Positions 9,055 through 17,940 of a stretch of DNA of 43,445 nt are shown piece after piece. This stretch comes from Bacteroidota bacterium. GTDB lineage: Bacteria; Bacteroidota; Bacteroidia; Chitinophagales; Chitinophagaceae. Each line of letters begins with the position of its first letter. Within the stretch, counting starts at the first letter, position 1. The DNA lies in contig JAEZLJ010000034.1 of the NCBI GenBank assembly GCA_023415275.1, positions 1 through 43,445 of the forward strand, read 5' to 3'. Under the pieces are notes generated by a model. That model was not told the origin of the DNA and made no database searches. It saw nothing but the letters and a program-made list of their open reading frames with translations. The position numbers and the translations under genes are program-made.

Positions 9055-11649
9055 TTATGATTGAACGTGATCCTCTTCATCAGATGAATTTTCTTCCAAA
9101 TTGGTTGTTTCGGTGGTTAGGGAATTATCCAGCCCTGACTCATTTTCCTCTATTACTGCTTCCACTTCCTCTTGTTCGTCAACCTTGGTTATGGCTGCTA
9201 TCTCGTCTCCCTCGTTGATACGGATTAGTTTCACGCCCTGTGTGGCACGACCCTGCTCCCTGATATCTGAAACCTTCATACGAATGGTCACACCACTTTT
9301 ACAGGTGATCATCATATCCTCTTTTTCACTTACATCCACAATACCAATTAACCTGCCTGTCTTGTCTGTTACGCTGATGGTCTTTACCCCTTTACCACCA
9401 CGGTTGGTAATGCGGTATTCATCCACAGGGGATCTTTTACCAAAACCTTTTTCGCTTACCACCATCACTGTCCGGTCAGGTGTGCTTGGATTTACACAAA
9501 TCATACCAACAACTTCATCTGATGCATCGTCCACTTCAATACCTCCGACCCCGATTGCGCCTCTTCCGGTTGGCCGCACTTTTGTTTCAGGGAACCGGAT
9601 GGCGCGGCCTGAGGCTACCGCCATCATGATCTCACAATTGCCATCCGTAAGTTTGGCTTCCAGCAATTGGTCGCCCTCCACAATGGTAATGGCGTTAACA
9701 CCTGTCTGCCTGGGGCGGCTGAAATCAGCCAGTGCCGTTTTCTTAATAACCCCTTTTTTGGTACAAAGAACTATATAATGGTTGTTGACAAAATTTACAT
9801 CCTGCAGGTCTGCAATATCAATAATAGCCCGGATCTTATCATCTGGCGCTATTTGCAACAGGTTCTGTATAGCCCTTCCCTTGCTGTTCTTTTCTCCTTC
9901 GGGGATCTGGTACACATTCAACCAGTAGCATCTTCCTTTTTCCGTAAAGAAGATCATAGTATGATGCGTGGAGGCTACAAAGAGGTGCTCTATATAATCT
10001 TCTTCTCTTGTTTTCCCCCCTACTGCACCCCTACCTCCTCTTCTTTGAGAACGGAATTCCGTGGCAGATGTACGCTTGATATATCCTAAATGAGATATGG
10101 TGATCACTACGTCTTCTTCCTTGATCAGGTCCTTGATGCTCATTTCATTATCGAGGAAGGTAATATCGGTCTTACGGGCATCACCAAACTTGTCTTTAAC
10201 TTCCCTGAGCTCTGTTTTAATGATCTCAAAGCGCATTTCTTCATTCGCCAGTATCTCCTTAAGATGTGCTATCAGTTTCATCAGGTCGTCATATTCCTGC
10301 TTGATCTTATCTCTTTCCATTCCAGTCAACCGCTGTAAGCGCAGTTCCAGGATGGCTTTCGCTTGTATATCATCCAGGCCCCAGCCTGCATTCACCAGGT
10401 TTTCCCTGGCAACGTCCGGCGTGGCGGAAGCGCGGATCATGGCAATGACCTCATCCAGGTGATCCAGGGCTATCAGGTAGCCCTGTAAAATATGAGCTCT
10501 TTTTTCTGCTTCTCTTAATTCATATTTGGTACGTCGCACCACCACCTCATGGCGAAAATCAATGAACTCACTGATCATTTCCTTGAGGTTCAACAGGCGT
10601 GGACGGCCTTTTACTATAGCTACATTGTTAATGCCATAGCTGGTTTGTAGTTCTGTGAACTTAAATAACTGGTTGACCACCAGGTTAGCCACTGCATCTC
10701 TTTTCAGATCAACTACTATGCGGGTGCCTTCTTTATTATTGGATTCATTGTTGATATGTGCCACCCCTTCAATGATCTTTTCATTTACCAGCTGGCCAAT
10801 TCGATCGCAAAGCGCATCACGGTTCACCTGGTATGGCACTTCGGTAATGATGATCTGCTCACGCCCACTAGGCTTTGTATCAATATGAAGTTTGCCTCTT
10901 AATACCACTCTTCCTCTTCCAAAATGAAAACCAGCCTTAATGCCTTCCATACCGTAGATCGTTCCGCCGGTTGGAAAGTCCGGGGCTTTCACATGTTGCA
11001 TCAGTTCATCAATAGTGATTTCACGGTTGTCAATAAAGGCTATACAGCCATCAATAACCTCACTCAGGTTATGGGGCATCATATTGGTAGCCATACCAAC
11101 TGCAATACCACTTGAACCATTCAACAAGAGTTGAGGGATACGCGTAGGCAGAACAGTAGGTTCCTGTAGGGAATCGTCAAAGTTGAATTGAAAATCGACG
11201 GTTTCTTTATCAATATCCTGCAGCATGGCTTCAGCCATACGTTGCATTCTTACCTCGGTGTAACGCATGGCGGCAGGACCATCACCGTCCTGGCTGCCAA
11301 AGTTTCCCTGGCCATCCACCAGGGTATATCTCATGCTCCACTCCTGGGCCATACGCACCATAGCATCATATACGGATGAGTCGCCGTGAGGGTGATATTT
11401 ACCAAGCACCTCCCCTACAATACGGGCAGACTTTTTATGGGGGCGGTTGTGTGCCATCCCCAGCTCGTTCATGGCAAAAAGAATACGGCGATGTACCGGT
11501 TTCAATCCATCCCGTACATCGGGTAAGGCCCGCCCTACGATCACTGACATGGAATAGTCAATGTAGGCGGTTTTCATTTGCTCCTCAATGTTTACGGGTG
11601 TGATCCGGTTGAAATCGTTTGTTTGTTGCGGTTGAATATTTTCTTCCAT
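9055..11649 (-). CDS. gyrA: DNA gyrase subunit A
   Basis: This is the 864-residue cleavage subunit of the type IIA topoisomerase that introduces negative supercoils. The catalytic tyrosine is Tyr130 in AAMRYTEVRM. The quinolone-resistance region reads HPHGDSSVYDAMVRMAQ, with Ser91 and Asp95 matching the sensitive E. coli residues Ser83 and Asp87. The GyrA box QRRGGRG at 535-541 separates gyrase from ParC and marks the start of the DNA-wrapping beta-pinwheel. The C-terminus is an acidic tail rich in Glu, Asp and Ser, common in gyrases. A good -7 box lies 34 bases upstream of the ATG. The downstream TPR gene is close enough to share the transcript. Confidence 0.98.
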   Translation of the reverse strand: MEENIQPQQTNDFNRITPVNIEEQMKTAYIDYSMSVIVGRALPDVRDGLKPVHRRILFAMNELGMAHNRPHKKSARIVGEVLGKYHPHGDSSVYDAMVRMAQEWSMRYTLVDGQGNFGSQDGDGPAAMRYTEVRMQRMAEAMLQDIDKETVDFQFNFDDSLQEPTVLPTRIPQLLLNGSSGIAVGMATNMMPHNLSEVIDGCIAFIDNREITIDELMQHVKAPDFPTGGTIYGMEGIKAGFHFGRGRVVLRGKLHIDTKPSGREQIIITEVPYQVNRDALCDRIGQLVNEKIIEGVAHINNESNNKEGTRIVVDLKRDAVANLVVNQLFKFTELQTSYGINNVAIVKGRPRLLNLKEMISEFIDFRHEVVVRRTKYELREAEKRAHILQGYLIALDHLDEVIAMIRASATPDVARENLVNAGWGLDDIQAKAILELRLQRLTGMERDKIKQEYDDLMKLIAHLKEILANEEMRFEIIKTELREVKDKFGDARKTDITFLDNEMSIKDLIKEEDVVITISHLGYIKRTSATEFRSQRRGGRGAVGGKTREEDYIEHLFVASTHHTMIFFTEKGRCYWLNVYQIPEGEKNSKGRAIQNLLQIAPDDKIRAIIDIADLQDVNFVNNHYIVLCTKKGVIKKTALADFSRPRQTGVNAITIVEGDQLLEAKLTDGNCEIMMAVASGRAIRFPETKVRPTGRGAIGVGGIEVDDASDEVVGMICVNPSTPDRTVMVVSEKGFGKRSPVDEYRITNRGGKGVKTISVTDKTGRLIGIVDVSEKEDMMITCKSGVTIRMKVSDIREQGRATQGVKLIRINEGDEIAAITKVDEQEEVEAVIEENESGLDNSLTTETTNLEENSSDEEDHVQS

Positions 11650-11683
11650 TCTTGGGACTTGTAATGTGCAATTTTAAGGTCAG

Positions 11684-11691
11684 CAAATGTA
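11684..11691 (-). promoter_or_regulatory. -7 box (TACATTTG) upstream of gyrA
   Basis: On the minus strand this reads TACATTTG, an exact match to the Bacteroidota -7 consensus TAnnTTTG, 34 bases before the gyrA ATG. No exact -33 TTTG is visible at the expected spacing. Confidence 0.55.
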
Positions 11692-11858
11692 CCGTTTTTA
11701 GCCTTAAGAACCTGATGAGCTGAGGTATTTTAAGGACATATTATCACCAATTTTTGCTAAGAATTTTTCCCTCTTAAAAGTCATTGCTTCAAAGCTGTTG
11801 TTTTTGCCAGCGGGCATAGAATTTTCAGTAACATTTAGGTGGCCTAAATGATCAATCT

Positions 11859-12782
11859 ATGGTGAAATACCTGTTATGGCGACATGGAAGGGTTTCCGGA
11901 CCTTTTACCCTGGAAGAATTGAAGTCATTCGGGCTTCAAACTTCTGACCAATTGAGACATGGCGAGGATCAATTTCCATGGCGATCCATTTTTGAGATAG
12001 AAGCATTACAGGATTGGTTGGCAGAAACTGGTTCTTGCCCAAGTTCTCGTGAAGAAGTTGAAAATATTAACGGGGAAATGGCCTGCACTGTAAATATTCA
12101 AACAGGACCTGGATTTAGTAGGGGCATAAAATATCCTGGATTGTCTTCCATTGATCCTAAAAGCAAAACCAGGGATCCCTACACCGATTATGAAGCAAGC
12201 AGTCTAAAGTGGTTCATACAATTTCTGAGACAAAGCAATCCCTTTACAATAGCCACAGTTTTTATAGGTTTGTTGGTAGGTACATTACTACTGAAAAGCA
12301 TAGTTGACAGGATCATTCTCCATACCTTTCCCATGGACCCCGTCACAACGGACAAAGTAAGATCAGGAACTGAAAGTAAAGGCAGGGAGATCATGTATCA
12401 GAATGCCCTGGTACGGGAATGGATAGCACCGGTAAAAAAAGCCAGGAAGTCACACAGGAATACTCTGAAGCCTCAGGACATAAAAAACAAACTTTCTCTC
12501 ACGGCTAATAAATTTACTGTCGGCTTTTTTGGAGGTATCAGCAATTTCCAATTGACATTGCACAACGCATCCCGCTCTTTTGTTAACCAGGTAGAGATAG
12601 AGGTTAGTTTTTGGAAAAAGAATGGAAACCTGGTTGAGACCAAAACTTTCCAGGTAGAATCTTTGCATCCTTTGAGCTCAAGAGTTATTACTATTCCACC
12701 AACACATGACGGTTCTAAGGTGGCCTATAAGATCCTGAACATTTATGCCACCCAGCCCAGATCCATGCTCAAGCAATCTTAG
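11859..12782 (+). CDS. GYF_2-domain membrane protein of unknown function
   Basis: This is a 307-residue protein. Residues 1-55 (YLLWRHGRVSGPFTLEELKS...WRSIFEIEALQDWL) resemble the bacterial GYF_2 domain, which is thought to bind peptides. A linker follows, then one transmembrane helix at about 129-147 (FTIATVFIGLLVGTLLLKS). The C-terminal part (about 205-300) looks like a beta-sandwich of the FxLYD/extracellular Ig-like type (NFQLTLHNAS...VEIEVSFWKKNGNLVETKTF...SSRVITIPP). The likely topology is a cytoplasmic GYF_2 domain and a periplasmic beta domain. It is divergent from gyrA and followed by the saccharopine dehydrogenase-like gene, which has its own promoter box. The domain calls come from motif recognition only. 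Confidence 0.75.
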   Translation: MVKYLLWRHGRVSGPFTLEELKSFGLQTSDQLRHGEDQFPWRSIFEIEALQDWLAETGSCPSSREEVENINGEMACTVNIQTGPGFSRGIKYPGLSSIDPKSKTRDPYTDYEASSLKWFIQFLRQSNPFTIATVFIGLLVGTLLLKSIVDRIILHTFPMDPVTTDKVRSGTESKGREIMYQNALVREWIAPVKKARKSHRNTLKPQDIKNKLSLTANKFTVGFFGGISNFQLTLHNASRSFVNQVEIEVSFWKKNGNLVETKTFQVESLHPLSSRVITIPPTHDGSKVAYKILNIYATQPRSMLKQS

Positions 12783-12836
12783 ATTAGTTTTGTTTCCATA
12801 AAGTTTGATTAAAAGATCTGCTAAGCTTTACAGGCT

Positions 12837-12844
12837 TACATTTG
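12837..12844 (+). promoter_or_regulatory. -7 box (TACATTTG) abutting the saccharopine dehydrogenase-like gene
   Basis: TACATTTG matches TAnnTTTG exactly and ends only 7 bases before the ATG at 12852, so the transcript would have almost no leader. Confidence 0.55.
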
Positions 12845-12851
12845 TTAGAGT

Positions 12852-14366
12852 ATGAAAAATGTTTTACTGTTTGGTGCAGGCAAATCAGCAACCGTTCTCA
12901 TAAGTTATTTATTACAAAATGCTGCCCTGGAACAATGGCACCTGACTTTAGCCGATGCTAATTATAATTTAGCTCTGGAGAAGATCGGTGATTCTATTTA
13001 TGGTACTGCCATATCCATAGACATCAATAATGATGATGAAAGGAATAAACTGATACAACAGGCAGATATAGTCATTTCTTTATTGCCTCCTGCCCTTCAT
13101 ATAAAAGTGGCCAAAGATTGCCTGGCACTTTCCAAAAACCTGTTAACAGCGTCCTATGTGGATGAATCCATGAGAAGCCTTGAGGAAGAAGTCAGAGAAA
13201 AAGAATTGATCTTTTTATGCGAGATGGGTCTCGATCCTGGTATTGATCATATGAGCGCCAAAAACATTATCGATGAAATACATGCTATGGATGGAAAGAT
13301 CCATTCTTTTATCTCTCATTGTGGCGGCCTGGTAGCGCCGGAGAGTGATAATAATCCCTGGCATTATAAAGTAAGCTGGAATCCAAGGAACGTAGTTATG
13401 GCCGGTAAGGCAGGAGCTATATTCAAACAACATGGTGAGATTACTGAATTAGATTACGAGGACCTGTTTGCAGAAAAACGATTCGTCTCCATTCCCGGAA
13501 ATGAAGTGCTGTGCTGGTATCCCAACCGTGATTCATTGAGTTATATTCCCCTATATGGGTTACAAAAAGCGGATACTTTCATACGTACCACTTTACGTCA
13601 CCCTGATTACATATATGGCTGGAAGAATATTATTGATCTCAAACTAACCTCCGAAGAAATTTTCTATAGCACAGATCAATGCAGCCTTTCTATGTTTTTC
13701 AGGGAGCATATGGAAAGGAATGGATTCAGTGAATGGCTGGCCAATAAACTGAAGGAACAGTTTGACTCAACAAAGGGCCTATTGTCTGAACTGGTGAACC
13801 TGGTGGAACTGGAACAAAAAGCTGCCGATAAAGGAATGGACACACCTGAAGAATTTATGGTAGTGGATGGCAAAGGCGATCTGCAACAGGTAGATATTGA
13901 TGATCTAAAGATCAATGCAGCGGCTACGCTGGCCGATAAGATGCACGATGCCAGCCTGACCCTCAAGCAATTATTTTATCTTGGAATGGATGACGAAACC
14001 ACCCTGATCAATAAAGGCCAAAGCAGTGCTGCAGAAATTCTGCAATTTGCCCTGGAAAAAAAAATGGCTTTACTGGAAGGTGATAAAGATATGGTGATCA
14101 TGTTGCATGAAATAGAATATACTATTGATAATAAGAAATTCAAATCTACAGAATCATTGGTGGTTAAAGGCGACAATGATAGTCATACGGCTATGGCTAA
14201 AACAGTTGGATTGCCCTTAGGTATAGCTGCAAAATTAATTCTTAATGGGTCCATCACTCAAAAAGGAATATTGATCCCGGTTGATAAAGATATCTATGTC
14301 CCTGTATTAGCAGAATTGCAACAATATGGGATCAGTTTTAATTCGGAAAGAGTAAGTATCGGTTAG
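12852..14366 (+). CDS. Saccharopine dehydrogenase-family oxidoreductase
   Basis: This is a 504-residue cytoplasmic enzyme with an N-terminal Rossmann fold (VLLFGAGKSATVL, residues 4-16) and the saccharopine dehydrogenase/reductase signature CEMGLDPGIDHMSA. SHCGGLVAPESDNNPWHYKVSWNP is cut here to its key parts: CGGL, PE, NP and YKVSW, which form the substrate-binding region in Lys9-type enzymes. The likely reaction is NAD(P)-linked interconversion of saccharopine with glutamate and aminoadipate semialdehyde, or a related amino-acid imine. At about 270-380 there is a hydrophilic, acidic segment (LVELEQKAADKGMDTPEEF...) that makes the protein longer than fungal Lys9 (about 446 residues). It ends 2 bases from the stop of the convergent sirtuin gene. 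A lysine-degradation role is an inference. Confidence 0.82.
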   Translation: MKNVLLFGAGKSATVLISYLLQNAALEQWHLTLADANYNLALEKIGDSIYGTAISIDINNDDERNKLIQQADIVISLLPPALHIKVAKDCLALSKNLLTASYVDESMRSLEEEVREKELIFLCEMGLDPGIDHMSAKNIIDEIHAMDGKIHSFISHCGGLVAPESDNNPWHYKVSWNPRNVVMAGKAGAIFKQHGEITELDYEDLFAEKRFVSIPGNEVLCWYPNRDSLSYIPLYGLQKADTFIRTTLRHPDYIYGWKNIIDLKLTSEEIFYSTDQCSLSMFFREHMERNGFSEWLANKLKEQFDSTKGLLSELVNLVELEQKAADKGMDTPEEFMVVDGKGDLQQVDIDDLKINAAATLADKMHDASLTLKQLFYLGMDDETTLINKGQSSAAEILQFALEKKMALLEGDKDMVIMLHEIEYTIDNKKFKSTESLVVKGDNDSHTAMAKTVGLPLGIAAKLILNGSITQKGILIPVDKDIYVPVLAELQQYGISFNSERVSIG

Positions 14367-14368
14367 TT

Positions 14369-15064
14369 TTAATTTTTATATTTTTCCAGCAATCCTACCA
14401 GGACCTTCATTCCTTCGCTGGCTATTTTTTCTATCATGGTCAAATTGTGCAAATGATTGGTGGCTGGCAATTTTTTATCTACAATAAACTTAGGAATATT
14501 CATGGGGACATAATGTAGTAAACCCGCTGCAGGGTACACCACCAATGAAGTGCCAACTATAAGGAAAAGGTCTGCTGTTTTTGCAATTTCTATGGCGGCT
14601 TCCATCATGGGTACCGGTTCTTCAAACCATACTATATGTGGCCTGAGTTGATGCCCATCTGCTGCCTTATCACCCGGATGTATATCTCCTTCTATTGTGT
14701 AGATCAGGTCTTCATTCTTTTCACTTCTCATCTTCAATATTTCGCCATGAAGATGGACAATGGAGGTTGATCCAGCCCTTTGATGCAGATCATCAATATT
14801 CTGCGTGATGATGGTTACATCAAAATCCTTTTCCAGGGAAGCCAGGGCATAATGAGCTTCGTTTGGCATGGCCTGTTTTACACTTTTACGCCTGGCATTG
14901 TAAAACTCCAAAACAAGTTCCGGATTCTTTCTCCAGGCAGTTGCGGTAGCTACTTCGTTGATATCATAGCCTTCCCATAAACCATCAGTATCCCGGAAGG
15001 TCTTCAAACCACTTTCAGCACTGATCCCGGCACCCGTCAAAACAACCAATTTTTTCTTCTTCAT
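14369..15064 (-). CDS. Sir2-family NAD-dependent protein deacylase
   Basis: This is a 231-residue sirtuin. The NAD-binding motif GAGISAESGL is at 11-20, TQNIDDLHQRAG at 87-98, and the catalytic histidine is His106 in HLHGE. Tyr55 and Arg58 (FYNARR) match the YxxR pair that lets SIRT5/CobB-type class III enzymes remove succinyl and malonyl groups. The protein contains no cysteine at all, so the usual four-Cys zinc site is absent. The stretch between HLHGE and the Rossmann return (MRSEKNEDLIYTIEGD) replaces it. It is tail-to-tail with the saccharopine dehydrogenase-like gene and 13 bases downstream of the acid phosphatase gene, so it may share that gene's transcript. Confidence 0.92.
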   Translation of the reverse strand: MKKKKLVVLTGAGISAESGLKTFRDTDGLWEGYDINEVATATAWRKNPELVLEFYNARRKSVKQAMPNEAHYALASLEKDFDVTIITQNIDDLHQRAGSTSIVHLHGEILKMRSEKNEDLIYTIEGDIHPGDKAADGHQLRPHIVWFEEPVPMMEAAIEIAKTADLFLIVGTSLVVYPAAGLLHYVPMNIPKFIVDKKLPATNHLHNLTMIEKIASEGMKVLVGLLEKYKN

Positions 15065-15077
15065 AGCTTATCTCTGT

Positions 15078-15866
15078 TCAATAATACTTTAAACCGGTCT
15101 TTAAAATGGAATCTTTTTGATGAAGGCTCAAACCACTTTTATTATAAAAAGCCGGCTCCCAATCACCGTAATTCGGGTTAGGAAGAATGATAAACCGTTC
15201 GCCAAACATAGACATAGTTTGATGTATATTTTTATCCCTTTCCTCCTGGGGTTTCTTATCAAATAAATTGGAGAAATCTGCCAGGTTATCTCCTATCAAT
15301 AGCAACACGTCATATTGCGACATAATGTGCTGCCTTCTTTCTTCCTTACTGGAAATTGTTTGGCGCATCATCAAATGTTCATTGTCGGCGTTGGGGAGGT
15401 CAAACTTTACGAGGTTTTGTAGCGTGACTTTCTTTTCCCGCTCGTCCCGGTTGGTTACATAAAATATAGTAATACCTTTTTTAGATGCATATTTAAAAAA
15501 GGAAGGCGCGCCGGGTACAGAGTCAGCAATAGCCATGGCTGTCCATTCATACCAGGATGACGGGTCATAATCTTTTCCATGTAGGGCCTGGTGAACAGCA
15601 TAAGGACTGTTGTCCAGCACGGTCTCATCAATATCAGTAATAATAGCCATAGGCTTGCTGCCCACCCTGGCCTGGTTCACTCTTTCTCTTGCTATATTAT
15701 AAGCCTGGAAGCACAAGGCTTTGTATTCAGCTGCTTTTTGTTGAAACATACTGGTAAATAACTTTCCATCTACTACTATGGAACTTGATGGTATGGATGT
15801 GGCCGATTGTTTTGCCGTGGTACAAGCTGAAACTATTACTAATGAAAGAACACCGTATTTCTTCAT
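15078..15866 (-). CDS. 5'-nucleotidase, lipoprotein e(P4) family (HAD class C acid phosphatase)
   Basis: This 262-residue protein is an outer-membrane or periplasm-anchored phosphatase. It has a lipoprotein signal with lipobox VSAC (Cys15). The DDDD-superfamily catalytic motif is ITDIDETVLDNS with Asp78 and Asp80, followed by YVTNRDE and the second acidic motif LIGDNLADF. Members hydrolyse nucleoside monophosphates and other phosphomonoesters outside the cytoplasm, helping nucleoside and phosphate scavenging. The length matches the family (about 260-275). A -7 box lies 16 bases upstream of the ATG, and the sirtuin gene follows after 13 bases. Confidence 0.93.
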   Translation of the reverse strand: MKKYGVLSLVIVSACTTAKQSATSIPSSSIVVDGKLFTSMFQQKAAEYKALCFQAYNIARERVNQARVGSKPMAIITDIDETVLDNSPYAVHQALHGKDYDPSSWYEWTAMAIADSVPGAPSFFKYASKKGITIFYVTNRDEREKKVTLQNLVKFDLPNADNEHLMMRQTISSKEERRQHIMSQYDVLLLIGDNLADFSNLFDKKPQEERDKNIHQTMSMFGERFIILPNPNYGDWEPAFYNKSGLSLHQKDSILKTGLKYY

Positions 15867-15882
15867 ATCAAAAATTATGGCG

Positions 15883-15890
15883 CAAAGTTA
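15883..15890 (-). promoter_or_regulatory. -7 box (TAACTTTG) for the e(P4)-type phosphatase gene
   Basis: On the minus strand this reads TAACTTTG, matching TAnnTTTG, 16 bases before the ATG at 15866. Confidence 0.5.
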
Positions 15891-15962
15891 AACTTCAGCT
15901 ACTCATGTCAGGCAACTGAATAGTTTGGACTTTTTTTTGTTAGACCTTTAAAAACAATAGGT

Positions 15963-16199
15963 ATGGCAGAACAAAGATTTGAAGTATTACTGGATGGAGT
16001 GCCTTATTCTGTAACGGCAAGTCCTTTTGAGTTCAATACAGAAACCCGGTATAAGGTACAGTATAATGGTAACGAACATATTTTTACCTGGGATTCCAGC
16101 CTTGGAAGGTTAGCATCCATAGATGATGAGGCAGGTATCATTCCGGACAACCTGGAATTAGAAATTGCAAACAGATTGCAATCATCACGGAGGGTTTAA
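15963..16199 (+). CDS. Small conserved-looking protein of unknown function
   Basis: This is a 78-residue soluble protein with no signal peptide or membrane segment. The sequence alternates as expected for a small beta-rich fold (FEVLLDGVPYSVTASPFEF, YKVQYNGNEHIFTWD) and ends in a short helix (LELEIANRLQSSRRV). No named family is recognised. It is a stand-alone gene divergent from the phosphatase gene and ends at a strong bidirectional terminator, which supports it being a real transcribed gene. Confidence 0.75.
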   Translation: MAEQRFEVLLDGVPYSVTASPFEFNTETRYKVQYNGNEHIFTWDSSLGRLASIDDEAGIIPDNLELEIANRLQSSRRV

Positions 16200-16203
16200 A
16201 TCA

Positions 16204-16233
16204 AAAAAGTAGCAATTTATATTGCTACTTTTT
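16204..16233. terminator. Bidirectional Rho-independent terminator
   Basis: AAAAAGTAGCAAT (16204-16216), loop TTAT, then ATTGCTACTTTTT (16221-16233): a perfect 13-bp stem with A and T runs on its ends. It lies between the convergent 78-residue gene and the EVE-domain gene. Confidence 0.9.
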
Positions 16234-16249
16234 ATTTAAGCTTATTCAA

Positions 16250-16663
16250 TCAATCTCCTTTTTGAGATAGTTCCAATATTGCTTTCCATTCTTCTTCCGT
16301 CACTGGTTGCACGGATAGCCTGCTAATACGCAATAAGGCCATATTCTGTAATCTTGCCTCTTTTTTGATGGCTTTCATACTAACAGGATGCTTTAAATTT
16401 TTTACAGGTTTCAGGTCTATGGTCACCCAGGCATCTTCATCTGTAGTGGGGTCCTGGTAAGCTTCTTTTACCACCCGGGCAATGCCCACAATAGACAATC
16501 CTTCATTACTGTGATAATAAAAAACCTCGTCCCCTTTCTTCATCGCTTTTAAATGATTGCGGGCCGCATAATTGCGGACCCCTTCCCATGAGGTCCTGCC
16601 ATCTTTCTGAAATTGCTCCCAGCTATATACAGAGGGTTCAGATTTTACCAGCCAATAAGCCAT
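16250..16663 (-). CDS. EVE domain-containing protein
   Basis: This 137-residue protein consists almost wholly of an EVE domain, a PUA-like fold that binds modified bases in nucleic acids. Characteristic segments are YWLVKSEPSVYSWEQF at the start, WEGVRNYAARNHLKAMKKGDEVFYYHS, and SIVGIARVVKEAYQDP. I use the ATG ending at 16663 because homologues begin MAYWLVKSEP. The reading frame continues to a TTG at 16708, which is unlikely to be used. It is the last gene of a minus-strand run after the LutA-like gene (45-base gap) and ends at the bidirectional terminator. Confidence 0.9.
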   Translation of the reverse strand: MAYWLVKSEPSVYSWEQFQKDGRTSWEGVRNYAARNHLKAMKKGDEVFYYHSNEGLSIVGIARVVKEAYQDPTTDEDAWVTIDLKPVKNLKHPVSMKAIKKEARLQNMALLRISRLSVQPVTEEEWKAILELSQKGD

Positions 16664-16708
16664 GATGTAAGAAATATTAGGTTGATCAATTTGAGTGAAT
16701 AATTTCAA

Positions 16709-17428
16709 TTACCAGCCGCTGGCCAATACATCAGCCAGGTGCAGTGTCTGTAAGGGATGTTTCTTGTTGTCAATATATCCCTGGAGGTGCATCAGGCAGG
16801 ATAGGTCTGTTGAGATCAGGTACTCGGCACCGGTAGCCAGTGCATGCTCTACTTTTTGCTCTGCCATCCCAATGGATATACCTTCAAACTTAACCGCAAA
16901 AGTGCCTCCGAATCCACAACACGTTTCCACATCTTCCATTTCAACTATCTCCAAGCCTTTTACCTGGGACAACAATTGGCGAGGCTCATTTTTGATACGG
17001 CATTCCCTCAAGCCTGCGCAGGAGTCATGGTACGTGGCCTTGCCGGGCAATGAAGCACCAAAATGGCTGATGCCTAATTTATTAACCAGGAAATCGGAAA
17101 GCTCAAAGCTATTTTGGCCAATGGTTTTTACTTCGTTATGAAGGGATGAATTTTCAAACAGTTTGGGATAATAATTCTTTATGAATCCAATACAGCTGGC
17201 ACTGGGTGCCACGATAACCTGGTTGGGATCAAAATCACGTAAAAATTTCGTGCACACTTCCCGGGCGTCATCCCAGAATCCTGCATTAAAGGCAGGTTGG
17301 CCACAACAGGTTTGAGACGTATTATAAGTGACGGTGCATCCTGCTTTCTCCAGCACCTTGATCATGTTGAAAGCAGTATCAGGAAACAACTGGTCAACAA
17401 AGCAGGGGATAAAAAGCTGGATCTTCAT
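16709..17428 (-). CDS. LutA/YkgE-like (Fe-S)-binding protein with two CCG domains
   Basis: This 239-residue protein has two cysteine-rich domains of the LutA/GlpC/heterodisulfide-reductase type. Visible motifs are IPCFVDQLFP near residue 8, TCCGQPAFNAGF near 41, HDSCAGLRECRI in the middle and TCCGFGGTFAVKF near 168. In Bacillus, LutA works with LutB and LutC to oxidise lactate. Here neither partner gene is adjacent. It starts just after the ribH stop and is followed by the EVE gene. The length matches LutA (about 238-245), but the substrate remains a family-based inference. Confidence 0.9.
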   Translation of the reverse strand: MKIQLFIPCFVDQLFPDTAFNMIKVLEKAGCTVTYNTSQTCCGQPAFNAGFWDDAREVCTKFLRDFDPNQVIVAPSASCIGFIKNYYPKLFENSSLHNEVKTIGQNSFELSDFLVNKLGISHFGASLPGKATYHDSCAGLRECRIKNEPRQLLSQVKGLEIVEMEDVETCCGFGGTFAVKFEGISIGMAEQKVEHALATGAEYLISTDLSCLMHLQGYIDNKKHPLQTLHLADVLASGW

Positions 17429-17429
17429 C

Positions 17430-17930
17430 TTATTCTTTTCCTTGCTTGATTTGCTGGTTCAATAACATCATCTTGATGGCGGTGATGCCTGCTTCTTCTC
17501 CTTTATGTCCATGTATGCCTCCTATCCTTTCCCTGGCCTGTGATTCATTATCAACGGTAAGCACACCAAAAATAACTGGTACTTCCAGTGAAAGGTTCAA
17601 TTCCGTAATACCATGGGTCACGGACTGGCACACATAGTCAAAATGCGGCGTACCACCCCTGATCACACAAGCTAGCGCAATAAATGCGGTAGCCCCGGGA
17701 TCTCCCGATGCTGCATATTGTTTAATTGCGAAAGGTATTTCAATGGCACCTGGAACTACCAATGTGGTAGAAGCTACTCCATGGGCATCAAGGATCCTTT
17801 TGCAGCCAACTTCCAATTCATCAATGATCGTGGCATTCCATTCTGTTTTCACTAAAACAACAAGGGCATCCTTTAATTCATGGATGCCCTCGATCTTTTG
17901 TAAAAGTTTACTGTTAGCAATATCTGCCAT
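17430..17930 (-). CDS. ribH: 6,7-dimethyl-8-ribityllumazine synthase
   Basis: This enzyme condenses 5-amino-6-ribitylaminouracil with dihydroxybutanone phosphate in riboflavin synthesis. Its 166 residues match the family. Motifs seen are VVPGAIEIPFAIK, the conserved loop CVIRGGTPHFDYVC with its active-site histidine, PVIFGVLTVDNESQARER, and GGIHGHKGEEAGITAIKM. The usual glutamate in RGET is Gly here. It lies between the YfgM-like gene (10-base gap) and the LutA-like gene (1-base gap), away from the other rib genes. No FMN riboswitch is visible upstream, and it probably depends on the operon promoter upstream of pdhA. Confidence 0.96.
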   Translation of the reverse strand: MADIANSKLLQKIEGIHELKDALVVLVKTEWNATIIDELEVGCKRILDAHGVASTTLVVPGAIEIPFAIKQYAASGDPGATAFIALACVIRGGTPHFDYVCQSVTHGITELNLSLEVPVIFGVLTVDNESQARERIGGIHGHKGEEAGITAIKMMLLNQQIKQGKE

Positions 17931-17940
17931 CTGCTATCAA

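Noticed and set aside
9101..9778. 225-residue ORF on plus inside gyrA
   Set aside because: It is a shadow frame of gyrA, rich in Ser and Thr with no domain or promoter.
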